Assembly (NCBI GenBank): GCA_963556255.1
Contig: OY744605.1
Coordinates: 1,235,521 to 1,299,520, forward strand
Direction: 5' to 3'
Origin: Allolobophora icterica
Lineage: Eukaryota > Annelida > Clitellata > Crassiclitellata > Lumbricidae
DNA: 64,000 bases
A program made the position numbers and the translations under genes. Each line of letters starts with the position of its first letter. Within the stretch, counting starts at the first letter, position 1. The notes under the pieces are model-generated. The model saw only the letters and a list, made by a program, of their open reading frames with translations, ran no database searches and was not told where the DNA came from. Of the stretch, positions 1 to 10,853 are shown in pieces.

Positions 1-1440
1 TGCAGTGACTTAAAGTTACAAATGGTATACTTTTCGAAGTGTTAGACATTGTAAATGTGTAAATTTTAGCCAAATAGGCCTACAATATTGTTTTGCAATT
101 TAGCAAACACATATAGATGTGTTATCAAATGAAACAACTATGTGCACTGTGCAGTGGTTTTGTTCTATGACACCGCACTCTGGGATTTCAAACAGGGTTA
201 GATTTGGGAAGGATCTTGTTCTTCGAGTTCTCTAGCTTTGAGCAGGTTCAACATCCAGTGGCTCCTTCCCTCTCGATGCTGGGCTTCCTGCTTTGGCTTA
301 CTGTATCCATCCACCCAGTGGCTTCTATCCCCCTAAACAACCGGGCTCAATCCCTCTCCTTCCCTTCCCCCTCCCGGGCTGGGCCTCCCCTGTTTCCCAG
401 ATCCCATATTCTCGGTGTGAGTTTTAGCTCTTTTCTGCTTAGATAAAATGTGTCTGTAATTCATAGATTTTGTCTGCTAAAATATGCATATTAAATCAGT
501 GGCGAATCAGCACATTGTGGTATCGTATTTGTACAACAAGTGACAGTTACACAACATAGTACTCAACATTCATTAGTACTAATTTATACAAGAAAAGTGT
601 GTGTCTTTCACAGAACTGTGAGTGAAGACTTTGTATCCTGTAGGGAGTGTGATAAAAATTGAAAAGAAACACTTCCACTCCCCTGTTTTTCACTGGGCTC
701 AACTTGTGTCTGCACTGAATAGGGATAAAAGCCCTGCTCCACCATTATCCTTTCCGGCAGCATCCATCTACGTCTTCCTTTCATTCTCTTATCCTCATTC
801 TTATCTCTATGATAGTTCTCAGTGGGGAATACCCCTCAATATGTGACCAATCCACTTCCTCTGTCTCTCTCATATAGAGATCTTTCCTCGTCCGCCTTAT
901 GCAGCATATTTTCATTTGTTTGATGGTATTTTATGGCTAGGATCACCTTTAGTAATTCTTCAAATCCTCACTGGAGAAATTGCATTATCCAGATATCAAG
1001 GTGGCTACTATAGCATTCTTCCTTTCTTTAAATAAGCACAAAAGACAAATTTGCTAGACTGCCTATTCCAAACTTTCTATTACCACATCTTGGAATCATA
1101 ATCACACATTTACAAATGGTAAGAAACCTTTCAAATATCAGTTCAGTGATCTCAGATTTACAGATGGTAACAGAAAAGTATTTCCAGTGTTTAAGTCATG
1201 AAGTCATCTCTCCAGTAACACCTTGTCTGTATAACCATGCACTCTCTAATATCATTCTTGTAACATGTCTGCACCTTGTAGTTCATGACTGTGGATTCAC
1301 AATTACAGTTTCATTATTCTTTGTTTGTCAGTTTCCTATTGCATCCCATCTTCCTTCAATAATTTTTTTAATAGTTACATTTTCTATTTCATTATAGGTT
1401 TGCAATGATATGGAAAAGCAGTAATAAATTCAACCTATAA
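1..1440. other. Non-coding sequence upstream of the zinc-finger gene
   Basis: No ORF here resembles a known protein and I see no repeat termini. A pyrimidine-rich stretch followed by TTTCATTATAG at about 1388-1398 could be a splice acceptor for an upstream exon of the zinc-finger gene, but an in-frame TAA at 1442 means an exon starting there would not continue into the finger frame. No promoter motif could be supported. Confidence 0.4.
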
Positions 1441-1477
1441 ATAAGTCCAATATTTGGACTGTGTTCAAGATCTCAAG

Positions 1478-3151
1478 ATGCAAGCAAGTAGCCACAACAA
1501 ACCAAACACATACATATGTGATTTTTGTAACAAAACATTTACATTAAAATCCAATCTGAAGATCCATAAAAGAATCCACACTGGAGAAAAACCATACAAG
1601 TGCAATTTATGTCGCAAAGCATTTGCAGGGAATTCTCTGGAACGCCATAAAAGAACCCACACTGGAGAAAAATCATACAAGTGCAATTTATGTCACAAAG
1701 CATTTGCACAGAAGACTGATATGGAACGCCATAAAAGAACCCACACTGGTGAAAAACCATACAAGTGCAATTCATGTCACAAAGCATTTGCACAGAAGAC
1801 TGATATGGAACGCCATAAAAGAACCCACACTGGTGAAAAACCATACAAGTGCAATTCATGTCACAAAGCATTTGCACAGAAGACTCATCTGGTATGTCAC
1901 AAAAGAACCCACACTGGAGAAAAACCATATATGTGCAATTTATGTCACAAAGCATTTGCACAGAAGACTGATATGGAACGCCATAGAAGAACCCACACTG
2001 GAGAAAAACCATATATGTGCAATTTATGTCACAAAGCATTTGCACTGAAGAATCATCTGGAATACCATACAAGAACCCACACTGGAGAAAAGCCATACAT
2101 GTGCAATTTATGTCACAAAACATTTGCTTGTAATACTACTCTGGATCGCCATAAAAAAACCCATACTGGAGAAAAACCATACATGTGCAATTTATGTCAC
2201 AAAACATATGCACTGAAGAATCATCTGGAATACCATACAAGAACCCACACTGGAGAAAAGCCATACATGTGCAATTTATGTCACAAAACATTTGCTTGTA
2301 ATAATACTCTGGAACACCATAAAAAAACCCATACTGGAGAAAAACCATACATGTGCAATTTATGTCACAAAACATTTGCACGGAAGACTACTCTGGAATG
2401 CCATAAAAGAACCCATACTGGAGAAAAGCCATACACATGCAATTTATGTCACCAATCATTTACACAGAAGAATATTCTAGACCACCATACAAGAACCCAC
2501 ACTGGAGAAAAGCCATACATGTGCAATTTATGTCACAAAACATTTGCACGGAAGACTGCTCTGGAATACCATAAAAGAACCCACACTGGAGAAAAACCAT
2601 ATATGTGCAATTTATGTTACACAGCATTTGCACAGAAGACTGCTCTGGAATACCATAAAAGAACCCACACTGGAGAAAAACCATACATGTGCAATTTATG
2701 TCACACAGTATTTGCACAGAAGACTCATCTGGAATACCAAACAAGAACCCACACTGGAGAAAAGCCATACATGTGCAATTTATGTCACAAAACATTTATT
2801 TGTAATATTACTCTGGAATACCATAAAAGAACCCACACTGGAGAAAAACCATACATGTGCAATTTATGTCACAAAACATTTGCACTGAAGAATCATCTGG
2901 AATACCATACAAGAACCCACACTGGAGAAAAACCCTACAGTTGCAATTTATGTCACAAAGCATTTGCACACAAGAATACTCTGGAATGCCATAAAAGAAC
3001 CCACACTGCTGAAAAGCCCTACGTGTGCAATTTATGTCACAAAGCATTTGCACAGAAGAGTGTCCTAGATCATCACACCAGAGAAAGCCATACAAGTGCT
3101 GTTGATGTCACAAACGATTTGCACTCAGTGGTTCTCTCAAATGCCATGTAA
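1478..3151 (+). CDS. C2H2 zinc-finger protein, 19 tandem fingers
   Basis: This is the only apparently intact host gene in the window (about 557 residues). It is a tandem array of 84-bp repeats, each coding one C2H2 finger joined by the canonical TGEKP linker, so it is predicted to be a nuclear DNA-binding protein, probably a transcription regulator. No KRAB, BTB, SCAN or other N-terminal domain is visible, only about 13 residues before the first finger. The first ATG in this frame is at 1478, downstream of an in-frame stop at 1442. A spliced upstream exon remains possible. Helix residues form recurring types (QKTDMER in three fingers, LKNHLEY in three, plus CNxTL- and RKTxL- types), as expected from repeat duplication. 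Finger 2 is one residue short before its first histidine. Finger 15 has Gln where the first zinc-binding His should be, so it is probably non-functional. Finger 18 has a TAEKP linker. The ORF ends in a frame-shifted stretch, see the next entry. The DNA target and partners are unknown. Confidence 0.85.
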   Translation: MQASSHNKPNTYICDFCNKTFTLKSNLKIHKRIHTGEKPYKCNLCRKAFAGNSLERHKRTHTGEKSYKCNLCHKAFAQKTDMERHKRTHTGEKPYKCNSCHKAFAQKTDMERHKRTHTGEKPYKCNSCHKAFAQKTHLVCHKRTHTGEKPYMCNLCHKAFAQKTDMERHRRTHTGEKPYMCNLCHKAFALKNHLEYHTRTHTGEKPYMCNLCHKTFACNTTLDRHKKTHTGEKPYMCNLCHKTYALKNHLEYHTRTHTGEKPYMCNLCHKTFACNNTLEHHKKTHTGEKPYMCNLCHKTFARKTTLECHKRTHTGEKPYTCNLCHQSFTQKNILDHHTRTHTGEKPYMCNLCHKTFARKTALEYHKRTHTGEKPYMCNLCYTAFAQKTALEYHKRTHTGEKPYMCNLCHTVFAQKTHLEYQTRTHTGEKPYMCNLCHKTFICNITLEYHKRTHTGEKPYMCNLCHKTFALKNHLEYHTRTHTGEKPYSCNLCHKAFAHKNTLECHKRTHTAEKPYVCNLCHKAFAQKSVLDHHTRESHTSAVDVTNDLHSVVLSNAM

Positions 3152-3285
3152 GAAACTAACGGAGAAAAACTATTCAAATGCACTTTATGTAACAAAGCAT
3201 TTGCATGCAATGAATATCTTAGCTATCATGCAAGATCCATACTGGTAAAAAAAAATGATGTAAGAGTGAATGAATTCTAAAAATT
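3152..3285 (+). pseudogene. Decayed trailing zinc fingers after the stop
   Basis: The finger array continues past the ORF end in damaged form. From about 3083 a finger is readable in another frame (KPYKCC, stop, CHKRFALSGSLKCH). After the stop at 3149-3151 a further finger is readable in the original frame (CTLCNKAFACNEYLSYH). A one-base shift near 3080 therefore replaced finger 20 with an unrelated tail and cut off finger 21. I infer that the gene once encoded at least 21 fingers and that the last 22 residues or so of the present ORF are frameshift sequence. Confidence 0.7.
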
Positions 3286-3290
3286 CGTTG

Positions 3291-4085
3291 TGCCGAACTT
3301 GGCACAAATATGCCATGGAAGCACTTTATTTAAGAGAATCGGTTTTTTACTTTACTGTTCAGGTATGATATTTGGACGTGCCTTCTGTATCTAGAATGGC
3401 ATGGACACAGAGGCGTAGCTAGCTCTTCATGGGCCCGGGTGCAGAGGGTCCCGTATGGGCCCCTGTTTGGTCCAATAAGGCCTGTAGCCTTGCGTTCTTA
3501 ACAATATTGTTGTGGTCTCATGCGCATGTCATCGCCACATAGGCCTAATGCCTAAATCAAGGTCTTCGGTCACAGTCATAAAATTGTGTTTACAATTTAG
3601 GTGAAGTCCCTGACCGTTATATATTTTTTTAGTTGTCACGTGTTCTCTGTTCATGAATAGCTATTCAATGCATAACGTCATTTTGCACCCACCCACCCCC
3701 CCCCACTACAAAAATACCTGCGGACGCCCATGAGTAGGCCTACTACTGCTGTTTGTGTACGGCCTACAAAAACTAAACAATGCCATTTATATTTAAGCAT
3801 GCAATACAACTTACTCACAGAAGAAACATGAAGGCTGTAAGAATAAGACGGATAAATCACAATGTTCAATCGATGGAAAATACATCCATAGATACATCCA
3901 CATATACATCCACACATACATCCACAGATACACGAACATACATATACGTAGTCATATAGATAGAAAATAATTCATGCATTCAATCTATCATTCATTTATT
4001 CATTCAGTCATTCATTCAGTCAGTCAGTCAGTCTGTCTGTATGTCTACGTTTCTGTTTGTCCGTTTGCCTATTTGCCTCTCTATC
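3291..4085. other. Intergenic, with an ATACATCCAC minisatellite
   Basis: No gene is visible. At 3411 CAGAGGCGTAGCTAGC followed by a GGGCCC-rich stretch looks like the left end of a hAT-type MITE, but I could not find its right end. About 3885-3945 holds imperfect copies of ATACATCCAC, and 3965-4070 is a CATT/CAGT short-period repeat. Confidence 0.4.
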
Positions 4086-4087
4086 AG

Positions 4088-4714
4088 TGGGATGCGCAAT
4101 AGTCTAGTGGTTAGCGTGGTGGACTGTCAACCGAGAGGTCGGGGTTCAAACCCCGACCTTTCTTGTCGAGATTTCTGCTACACCTGCGCTCCCTAGCTAA
4201 CCCAGCTATGATGAGTACACTGACCGTACACTGTCAGTGGGAAGATGAGACTGCGAGGGAGAGGACTGGCCACTCGCCCACATATGCCGAGGCTGAGAAA
4301 ATGAAATCGCCAGCAACTTCATACCCATGGCTGCCTCTCGGGCTAGCTTTAGGGACTGCTCTCCTACCATTCTGTCTTTTAGTCTCCGTCTCTCTGCAGT
4401 AGTGCAACATGACCGAAGCTATCTGTGTATGTATTAATTGACCCGTGCACTGACCACTGTCTATAGCCACAAATGAAACCCGAGTATACATTTACAAACT
4501 GACCACTGCAGAGTTGACATACACAAGCGTCTACTGGTCAGTGTATGGTCAAGAGCGTCCACTGTTGACCATTTCTTCGACAGAGACGTTGTGTCAACAG
4601 TTAATTAGTAGGTCGTCTGTCTTGTTTGGCCGTGCTGGAGTCGGGAGCTCCTCTGAGTAGCTCCCCTTGAAGAGGTGCTATATAAATATCTGAATGAATG
4701 AATGAATGAATGAA
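4088..4714 (+). mobile_element. tRNA-headed SINE-like element with LINE-type tail
   Basis: The head (4088-4160) resembles a tRNA gene. It has an A-box-like TAGTCTAGTGGTTAGCG near 4100, GTC at the anticodon position and a B box GGTTCAAACCC at 4143. The T arm does not pair well, so this is a derived head rather than a functional tRNA. The 3' end (about 4650-4714) has the hairpin tail GGGAGCTCCTCTGAGTAG...GAAGAGGTGCTATATAAAT followed by (TGAA)n. That is the tail used by the LINEs and shorter SINEs elsewhere in this window. At about 630 bp it is long for a SINE, so it may be a composite. A partial reverse copy of the core (about 4205-4290) lies at 41265-41350, which supports a dispersed element. 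Confidence 0.6.
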
Positions 4715-4899
4715 GGTCAGTAGACCGGCGACTCTAGTGGCCGATCGGGTACGCGGGGTTCACGTGCACTATGACCTATGACCTGAGGTTAAAATATCCG
4801 AGGGTAAAAGTCTGCCTCCGTCCAGGAACAGAAAGCTAGAGGAAAAGGAAATTTTGGACGACAATGAAGATTCTGACGAAATACGGCGACGAAAATATT

Positions 4900-5000
4900 T
4901 ATGTTGATAATAATGATAACGATGATGATGATGTTAATGATGATAATAATAATAAAAATATTAATAATAATAATAATAATAATAAATAATAAAAATAATA
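4900..5000. repeat. AAT/ATG-rich microsatellite
   Basis: Interrupted (GAT)n then (AAT)n runs. Non-coding. Confidence 0.8.
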
Positions 5001-5056
5001 TTAATAAATAATAGGGAACACGCAGCCGTAAATATCACCATAATAATCACCAGCAT

Positions 5057-5057
5057 A

Positions 5058-5139
<82 letters not shown>

Positions 5140-5171
5140 GCCATCGCCATCGCCATCGCCATCATCATCAT
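5057..5171. repeat. (ATC)n microsatellite
   Basis: A long uninterrupted ATC run, with a CGCCAT variant block near 5140-5162. The poly-methionine reading frame on the minus strand is an artefact of this repeat. Confidence 0.9.
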
Positions 5172-5489
5172 GTAGATAATTTTGCTCACGCTGCCTATTT
5201 CCACAGTCCGCTGCTTCTATGTAGTTTTAAGCAACATAGGATCAGTGCAGAGGGTTCAAGAAGCCTTGCACTAGAACCGGTTCTAAACAAGTTAAGCTCG
5301 GATCCAAGTAAGCTCATTTAATACCCGGATGACGTGAAATCGAGTGATAACAAGGAGGCAATAACCGCAGACGCTCTTCTTAGAATATGGGATTCGTACT
5401 AAATCGCAACCAAAGTGAAATTATTGTCTCCCATAACATCCAGGTATCGATCTATGACTGAGTAGTCAGTGAGTAGCCGACCGACCTAC

Positions 5490-5648
5490 CAATTCAAGCA
5501 ACCCACCCACTCACTCACCCACCCATCCAATAAGTACCCACCCACCCCACCCCCACCAACCCCCCCTCCACACACGCACACACCCCACCCATCCCAACCA
5601 ACCAACCAACCAACCAACCAACCAACCAACCAACCAACCAACCAACCA
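5490..5648. repeat. Low-complexity CCCA/CCAA repeat
   Basis: Cytosine-rich CCCAC and then (CCAA)n tetranucleotide repeats. Minus-strand GWLVGWLVG frames are artefacts. Confidence 0.9.
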
Positions 5649-6017
5649 TACGCCGCGTGAAAGAAAACCGCGATTTAATCTCATATTTCTTGCGGTTAAA
5701 CGATGGTAGGAGGTGCGTGTTGAAAAGCAGAGATTGGCGACAGGTCCTGATCGAGCTAATGTTTTTAACACGGAAACACCACGTCGGTTGGATTCTGTTG
5801 CTCAAACTCTACGCCATAAAATTTAGAATTTTATTTATCGAACCAGGAGAATATAGGCTATCGAGATGAATTTGCCAACGTTTTTCAACTTCAGTCTTTC
5901 GAAATTCTGCACTGGTTATTCACTGGGAGATGATGTGTTGACTGTCTCCTGTTATGTCCGGTTTTAGAGAACGGCAGACACCGAAAAATGACATCCGTCA
6001 CTGGATAAGCTGACGCA

Positions 6018-6462
6018 TTGCAGTGTCGGTGTAAAGACTTCAGGCTACCTCCCATTTCAGGTTACCCCGGTAATCTGAAATCGATTTCACATTATCCCCG
6101 GGGTAACCTGAACGCGATTTCAAGTTAGTTACCCCTGCGCTGTTCACATTACCCCCTACCTGATTTAGCTAAAGTGATAAATTATTACGCTTACAACTCA
6201 TTATATAGTTTTATTGAATAAAACACGTGAAATATACAAGATTGAAAGCTAGTTTCAATATCTGAAAGAAATAAAAAAATGTCACAGAAATGTTAGTTGT
6301 ATCAAAACCACTCAAACACTAGTTCAAAGCGCTTGACATATTACATACAAACATAAGATATACAAAGATTCAACCTAGTTGATGTTATTATGTTCTACAA
6401 AGACAGCTTGTTGTACATAATGCACTAGAGGGGTAATGAGAGTTTAATGACAAATGTTAACA

Positions 6463-6521
<59 letters not shown>

Positions 6522-7331
6522 GAGATAGTTGAAGTTACCTGAAATCTGAAATCTGGGGTAATCTGAACGCGATTTCAAGTTACTGGGGGTAATATGAAAT
6601 GGGGGTAATCTGAAATCGCTACACCGGCCTTAGGATATTTCGGGCCCCGCCTGCATAGTATACCATACGGGCCCACATGACAAAGGTCAAATTAATTTTC
6701 ATTGTTAATCATTTTATTTTAGTAGATTGTTAACAAGTACAAATCAAATTTAGCTATACAAGAAAATTATTCTGGGATATTTTATTTTATTGACAAAAGA
6801 GAAGATTTAATCGAAACCATAATATTATTATTAGGATGTCTTGTTCATCAATCAATCAATCAATCAATTAGACATTTATATAGCGCGCTCTTCAAGGCAA
6901 CTATTCAGAGGCGCTCCCAGCCCAACCTCGACGAAAGAGAACAGCCTTAAGAGCAGAGAAGAAAGAGGTGGATGAGTCTCGAGGGAGAGACCGCAGTCCA
7001 ACAGGAAGGCCATTCCAGATAGTGGGACCGGCAACGGAGAATGCTCGCTGTTGCATGGTTGCAGTGCGAGCGAAAGGAACATGTAAGTCACCGCGGGCGG
7101 TGGAACGGAGTGAACGGCGACCAAGAAGTGCGGACGCTGGAAAACAGAGCTCACGTAGATAGAAAGGAGCGCGGCCAAGCTGACACTGCCAGACAATAGA
7201 AGCAACCCGGTATACAATGCGTTGCGAAAAAGGAAGCCAGTGGAGGACGTCATGTTAATTTTCTGTTACATTTTCGGGCCCCCTAAGTTGCGGGTCCCGT
7301 GCGACCGCACGCCCCTAAGACCGGCACTGCG
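6018..7331. mobile_element. Composite inverted-repeat element region
   Basis: The left edge CAGTGTCGGTGTAAAG near 6020 is matched in reverse by CTAAGACCGGCACTG at about 7317-7331. Inside, 6026-6632 is a smaller symmetrical unit with ends CGGTGTA...TACACCGG and many direct and inverted copies of GGGGTAAYCTGAAATCG, plus an (ATT)n microsatellite at 6464-6522. A LINE 3' end (6838-7255) lies in the right part. The target duplication is poor (CGCATTG versus CGCTTTG), so the outer boundaries are provisional. Confidence 0.4.
6838..7255 (-). mobile_element. LINE 3' end, CR1/L2-type, 5'-truncated
   Basis: On the minus strand the broken reading frame has the RT C-terminal signature DVLHWLPFSQRI...GPTIWNGLP, then the 3' UTR hairpin (GCGCCTCTGAATAG...GAGCGCGC), TATATAAAT and an (ATTG)n tail at 6838-6865. 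A second, more eroded copy of the same subfamily is at 23440-23690. Only the last ~400 bp survive, as expected from aborted reverse transcription. Confidence 0.75.
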
Positions 7332-7878
7332 CTTTGACACGATCACATGCACTGGCGGCGATCTTGTTTGAGGGGACAGATGTATGGTGTGTCCCTCCAC
7401 TGTCAAAGGTGGGGGTCTTGTCCCCCCCGGCCCCCTCGGGATCGCCGCCCATGCACTCATGCCTTTACAAATCGAAACTGTGAAGGAAGTCGTATACTCG
7501 ACACGGCATCCAAGCGCCTTGATAGAGAATATACTTTATTTACTTAGAAAAGGTAATTTATTATATACAGCTTTAATTAAGAAAACCAATTTTTGGACCT
7601 TCTTAGTACATTATCTTACATTGACTTACCCTGACAGCTAATTATGTACGAATTTTTGGACCACCCGAATAAGTTATCTTATTTTGACTTAGCTGAATAG
7701 CTACCATCATGTGGACATCTTAAGAGCGGCGGAGGCGCTATATAAATGCGTCATAGACTGCGTGAGTCATCTGTTGTTTACTGTACGCTATATAGTACGT
7801 CTGTTAAGCCAGTGATCGATAACCAATGATAAATGATCTGTTTGCAATATATCCCACTTTATAATCGACTGACAGATG

Positions 7879-7984
7879 CAGGGGCGTCTATCCTTCAATA
7901 ATGATGGCACATACACTGACAGATCACCCCCTATTTTCTTCATGGAGCATTTGCTCCAAGGTTTCTATGGAGTAGACGCCCATG
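7879..7984. mobile_element. 106-bp hAT-type MITE
   Basis: The ends are CAGGGGCGTCTATCC and, in reverse, CATGGGCGTCTACTCC. Flanks GACAGATG (7871) and GACGGATG (7985) match at 7 of 8 bases, a hAT-sized duplication. It contains the palindrome GGAGCATTTGCTCC. A related copy lies at 12401-12573. Confidence 0.65.
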
Positions 7985-8219
7985 GACGGATGCCACTGGA
8001 CGAGAGATGGAGTTGGAGACAAAGGTGAGACTGACAGAGACATGCGAACAGAATGAGACAGATATGGAGACACACAGAAACGGGTTTGGAAACTGATAGA
8101 CACAGACCAAGGCAGACACAGAGAGAACGGAGACAAACAGAAAGAAAGATGGACAGATGCAAGAACAGATGGAGATGACGTTTGAAGGTGGACGCGGAAA
8201 GTCAGCGAGATACAGAAAG

Positions 8220-8319
<100 letters not shown>

Positions 8320-8995
8320 AGAACGATAGAGTGCATGGTGGCGAGGCAACAAATCGACAGAGACAAGCACAACAAGATGAAGAAACGCACAGATCGAGAG
8401 AGTGAAAGAGATAAGAGGCAGAACCAAGCGGAGAAAGAGAGGAACAATTTAATCGTTGATCGATATATCACAAAGACGAACACGTCACTGTTCTTAATCT
8501 TCGGTTGAACCGGATTGAATAAGCAGACCCTCAGAATTATTCCAACCACTTCACTCGGGCATTCTAGTACGGCGTTTGATCTACTCATCACAGACAGGGC
8601 CACGCGAGGCAGTGTTTAATCTAGACGTCTTAGGGGGGAATCTCCCCCCACCAGGATTTGTGTTTCCCCCCAGAGGCCAGCAATATTATAATGTAGAGAC
8701 CTTTTTGGGAGGGAAATTCCCCCTCCCTAGGATACATGGTTTTCCCCCGAGAGGTGAGTAATATACTTTTTGAGAGACGAATTCCTAAAAAAGGTCATGA
8801 ACGTTTTTTGAGAGAGTAATTCTTATAGAAAAAGTGTAAAATTAGACGAATGACTAAAAAAATCATCAACTTTTTCAAGATGAAAGTTAAAAAAGTCTGA
8901 AACTTTTTGAAGATGGACGCAATGACAAAAAATAGGTTGGTCCCCCAGAAACTTTGTTCCCCCTCCCAGAAGAGCAGTCTTGTTGTCCTCGAGAC

Positions 8996-9528
8996 TAGAG
9001 AGTGACACGGGGACAGAAGTGTCCCCATTCCCACCCCGCATTTATATTTTTAACCCCATCCCCTCCCGTCCCCGCAGGACCATGTCCCCATCCCCTCACC
9101 ATCCCCGCAACCTTCACTTCCATCCCCTCACCATTCCCGCATAATAGATTTTCATCCCCGCTATGTCCCCGCGTCTTAAAAGTAAGAAATATATCTCGTA
9201 ATATTATAATTGATAGCATATTGAAATATATGAAATTGACAAACACTCAATATTCTGCACCTCAGCTTGGCATTTGTGTAATCCGTGAATGAATAGAAGA
9301 TCTTTTATAGTGTTATGACTCAGCTGAAAATAAATGAATAAATGAAATTTATGAACTTTGTAACCATTACCGCGGTTTTACCGCAGCTTCCATACCCATC
9401 CCCGCGGTATTACCGTCCAGTGTTTCCCCATTACCGTGCTCTTACCGCAATTTTTTATTAAAATCAACCCCATTCCCGCGGGATTCCCGCGGAATTACCG
9501 CGGTAAACCGTTACCGTGTCACTCTCGA
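8996..9528. mobile_element. hAT-type MITE nested in the hAT element
   Basis: The ends are TAGAGAGTGACACGG and, in reverse, TCGAGAGTGACACGG. Flanks CTCGAGAC (8988-8995) and GTCGAGAC (9529-9536) match 7 of 8. The interior is rich in runs like CCCCATCCCC and in TTACCGCGG variants. It is non-coding, and the youngest layer of a three-deep nest. Confidence 0.7.
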
Positions 9529-9536
9529 GTCGAGAC

Positions 9537-9655
9537 CAAGGTCTTGGTCTCGAGTGCACTCGAGTTCGTTTTTAAAAGTCTTGGTCTTGAGGTTCAAGGT
9601 CTTGGTCTTGAGGTTTAAGGTCTTGGTCTCGCAAGACCAAGACCAAGACCGGCTG
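9537..9655. repeat. GGTCTTGGTCTTGAGGTT minisatellite, left block
   Basis: Degenerate ~21-bp units alternating GGTCTTGG with GAGGTTCAA. It forms the left subterminal array of the hAT element at 8975-10325. Confidence 0.7.
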
Positions 9656-9829
9656 TTAATATGAACAGTCATTTAACAGAACTCAAGAATTCTGTATCAA
9701 GCCTGCTTGCATCATACGACCAATAGGGGGCCTATCTATGGATGGATACAAGTCATGTTGGTCAGGAAAATCCATTGGCAGCAGCAACAGTTATTCTGTA
9801 TCAAGATAAACCATGGGAAGATTTCAAAA

Positions 9830-10008
9830 GGACTCACTATCTGTACATTTACAAATCCAGTGCTTGAAAAGCTACTCTGTGTGTGTCAGCGACTTCGATC
9901 AGCACCTGTAGAACGTATTTTTCATATGGTGGAAATTTTATAAGGCCCAGAAAATTGGTCAGAAAATTCTGAGCGAATTGGTTTTTTTATAAAATACAAA
10001 AGGCATTT
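9830..10008 (+). pseudogene. hAT transposase C-terminal (dimerisation domain) remnant
   Basis: The plus-strand reading frame contains LCVCQRLRSAPVERIF, and after a frame change LSELVFL. This matches the SAPVERIFS...LSELVFLKCN signature of the hAT C-terminal dimerisation domain. The catalytic residues upstream are gone. Orientation and distance to the right inverted repeat fit it being the 3' end of this element's own transposase. Confidence 0.7.
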
Positions 10009-10175
10009 GGTATAAGAGGTTGCATGAAGGACTTTTGAATACAAATTCGGATTTCTCTGCAGTTTTTATTTATAGTTAATTTGCTTGAATAAAATAAAAG
10101 ACTCATGTTTTCATTAAAATAGCGAATATTCCGACTTGACAATTTTTATAAGTCTTGACCTGATTTCGATTTTTT

Positions 10176-10318
10176 TGGGTCTTGGTCTTGGTCTTGAGAT
10201 TCAAGGTCTTGGTCTTGGTCTTGGTCACGAGGTTCAAAGTCTTGGTCTTGGTCTCGAGGTTCAAGGTCTTGGTCTTGAGGTTCAAGGTCTTGGTCTTGAG
10301 GTTTAAGGTCTTGACAAC
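10176..10318. repeat. GGTCTTGGTCTTGAGGTT minisatellite, right block
   Basis: Same repeat unit as at 9537-9655, ending next to the right terminus of the hAT element. Confidence 0.7.
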
Positions 10319-10853
10319 AAGACTGCAGAAGAGGGGGACCAGATTAAACACTGCACGCGAGGGTACAGACTATTAAGTCTTAAATCGTTTCGTACTGTTA
10401 CGAATCAACTATTTATTCATTGACCATCTTGGAACCTGATTATTTTTCGTCTTTCTCTGGCGGTGCTGCGAACGACTATCGATGCAAAGAAAACTTGGGA
10501 AATTATTTTGCCAAACTTGCAGTTTTTACTGAACCAAGTGCTATTCGTTGATGATCCAGTTCAAACCTACAGCCGAAGAGCTTTTCCAGTTCTTCTTCCA
10601 AGCAGTGGCGGCGCTACCATGGGTCGTGGCAGGTCATTTGACATGCCTATATATTTTACTCTTGACCTGCCTTATGACCTGCTTATTTTACTCTTGACAG
10701 GTCTGGTTGACTGTTTCTGTAATGTTGTGCGTCTTATTAGAATACGTATGGTATGGTATGGTATGGTATCTGAGAATTTATAAAGCGCCTCTCACAGTGT
10801 GAACTATTCAGAGGCGCTCTCAGCATGTGAGCCTCGCGGAAACAGAAATGACT

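Larger units (their letters stand above)
8975..10325 (+). mobile_element. hAT element with decayed transposase, inside the older MITE
   Basis: The inverted termini are CAGTCTTGTTGTC at 8975 and GACAACAAGACTG ending at 10325. They are flanked by perfect 8-bp duplications CAGAAGAG (8967-8974 and 10326-10333), the hallmark of hAT. Removing this segment restores the continuity of the surrounding MITE relative to its 57.3-kb copy. The subterminal regions are arrays of a ~21-bp repeat around GGTCTTGGTCTTGAGG. A transposase C-terminal remnant lies near the right end. Confidence 0.8.
8610..10353. mobile_element. MITE with 9-bp target duplication, carrying nested insertions
   Basis: The outer element runs 8610-8974 plus 10334-10353 (about 385 bp) and is split by a hAT insertion. 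Termini are CAGTGTTTAATCTAGAC and, in reverse, CAGTGTTTAATCTGGTCC. It is flanked by CACGCGAGG on both sides (8601-8609 and 10354-10362), a 9-bp duplication. An uninterrupted relative of 390 bp at 57293-57682 aligns along its whole length, including the pieces on both sides of the insertion. It encodes nothing. The superfamily is not assigned. Confidence 0.75.

Noticed and set aside
1465..3095. Minus-strand and +2-frame ORFs over the zinc-finger gene
   Set aside because: Shadows of the 84-bp repeat. They repeat with the same period and carry no known motif.
4088..4160. Functional tRNA-Asp gene
   Set aside because: A and B boxes and a GTC anticodon position are present, but the T arm mispairs and the sequence continues into a SINE-type body and tail. 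It is a tRNA-derived head.
5001..5204. Methionine-rich ORF
   Set aside because: Pure artefact of the (ATC)n microsatellite.
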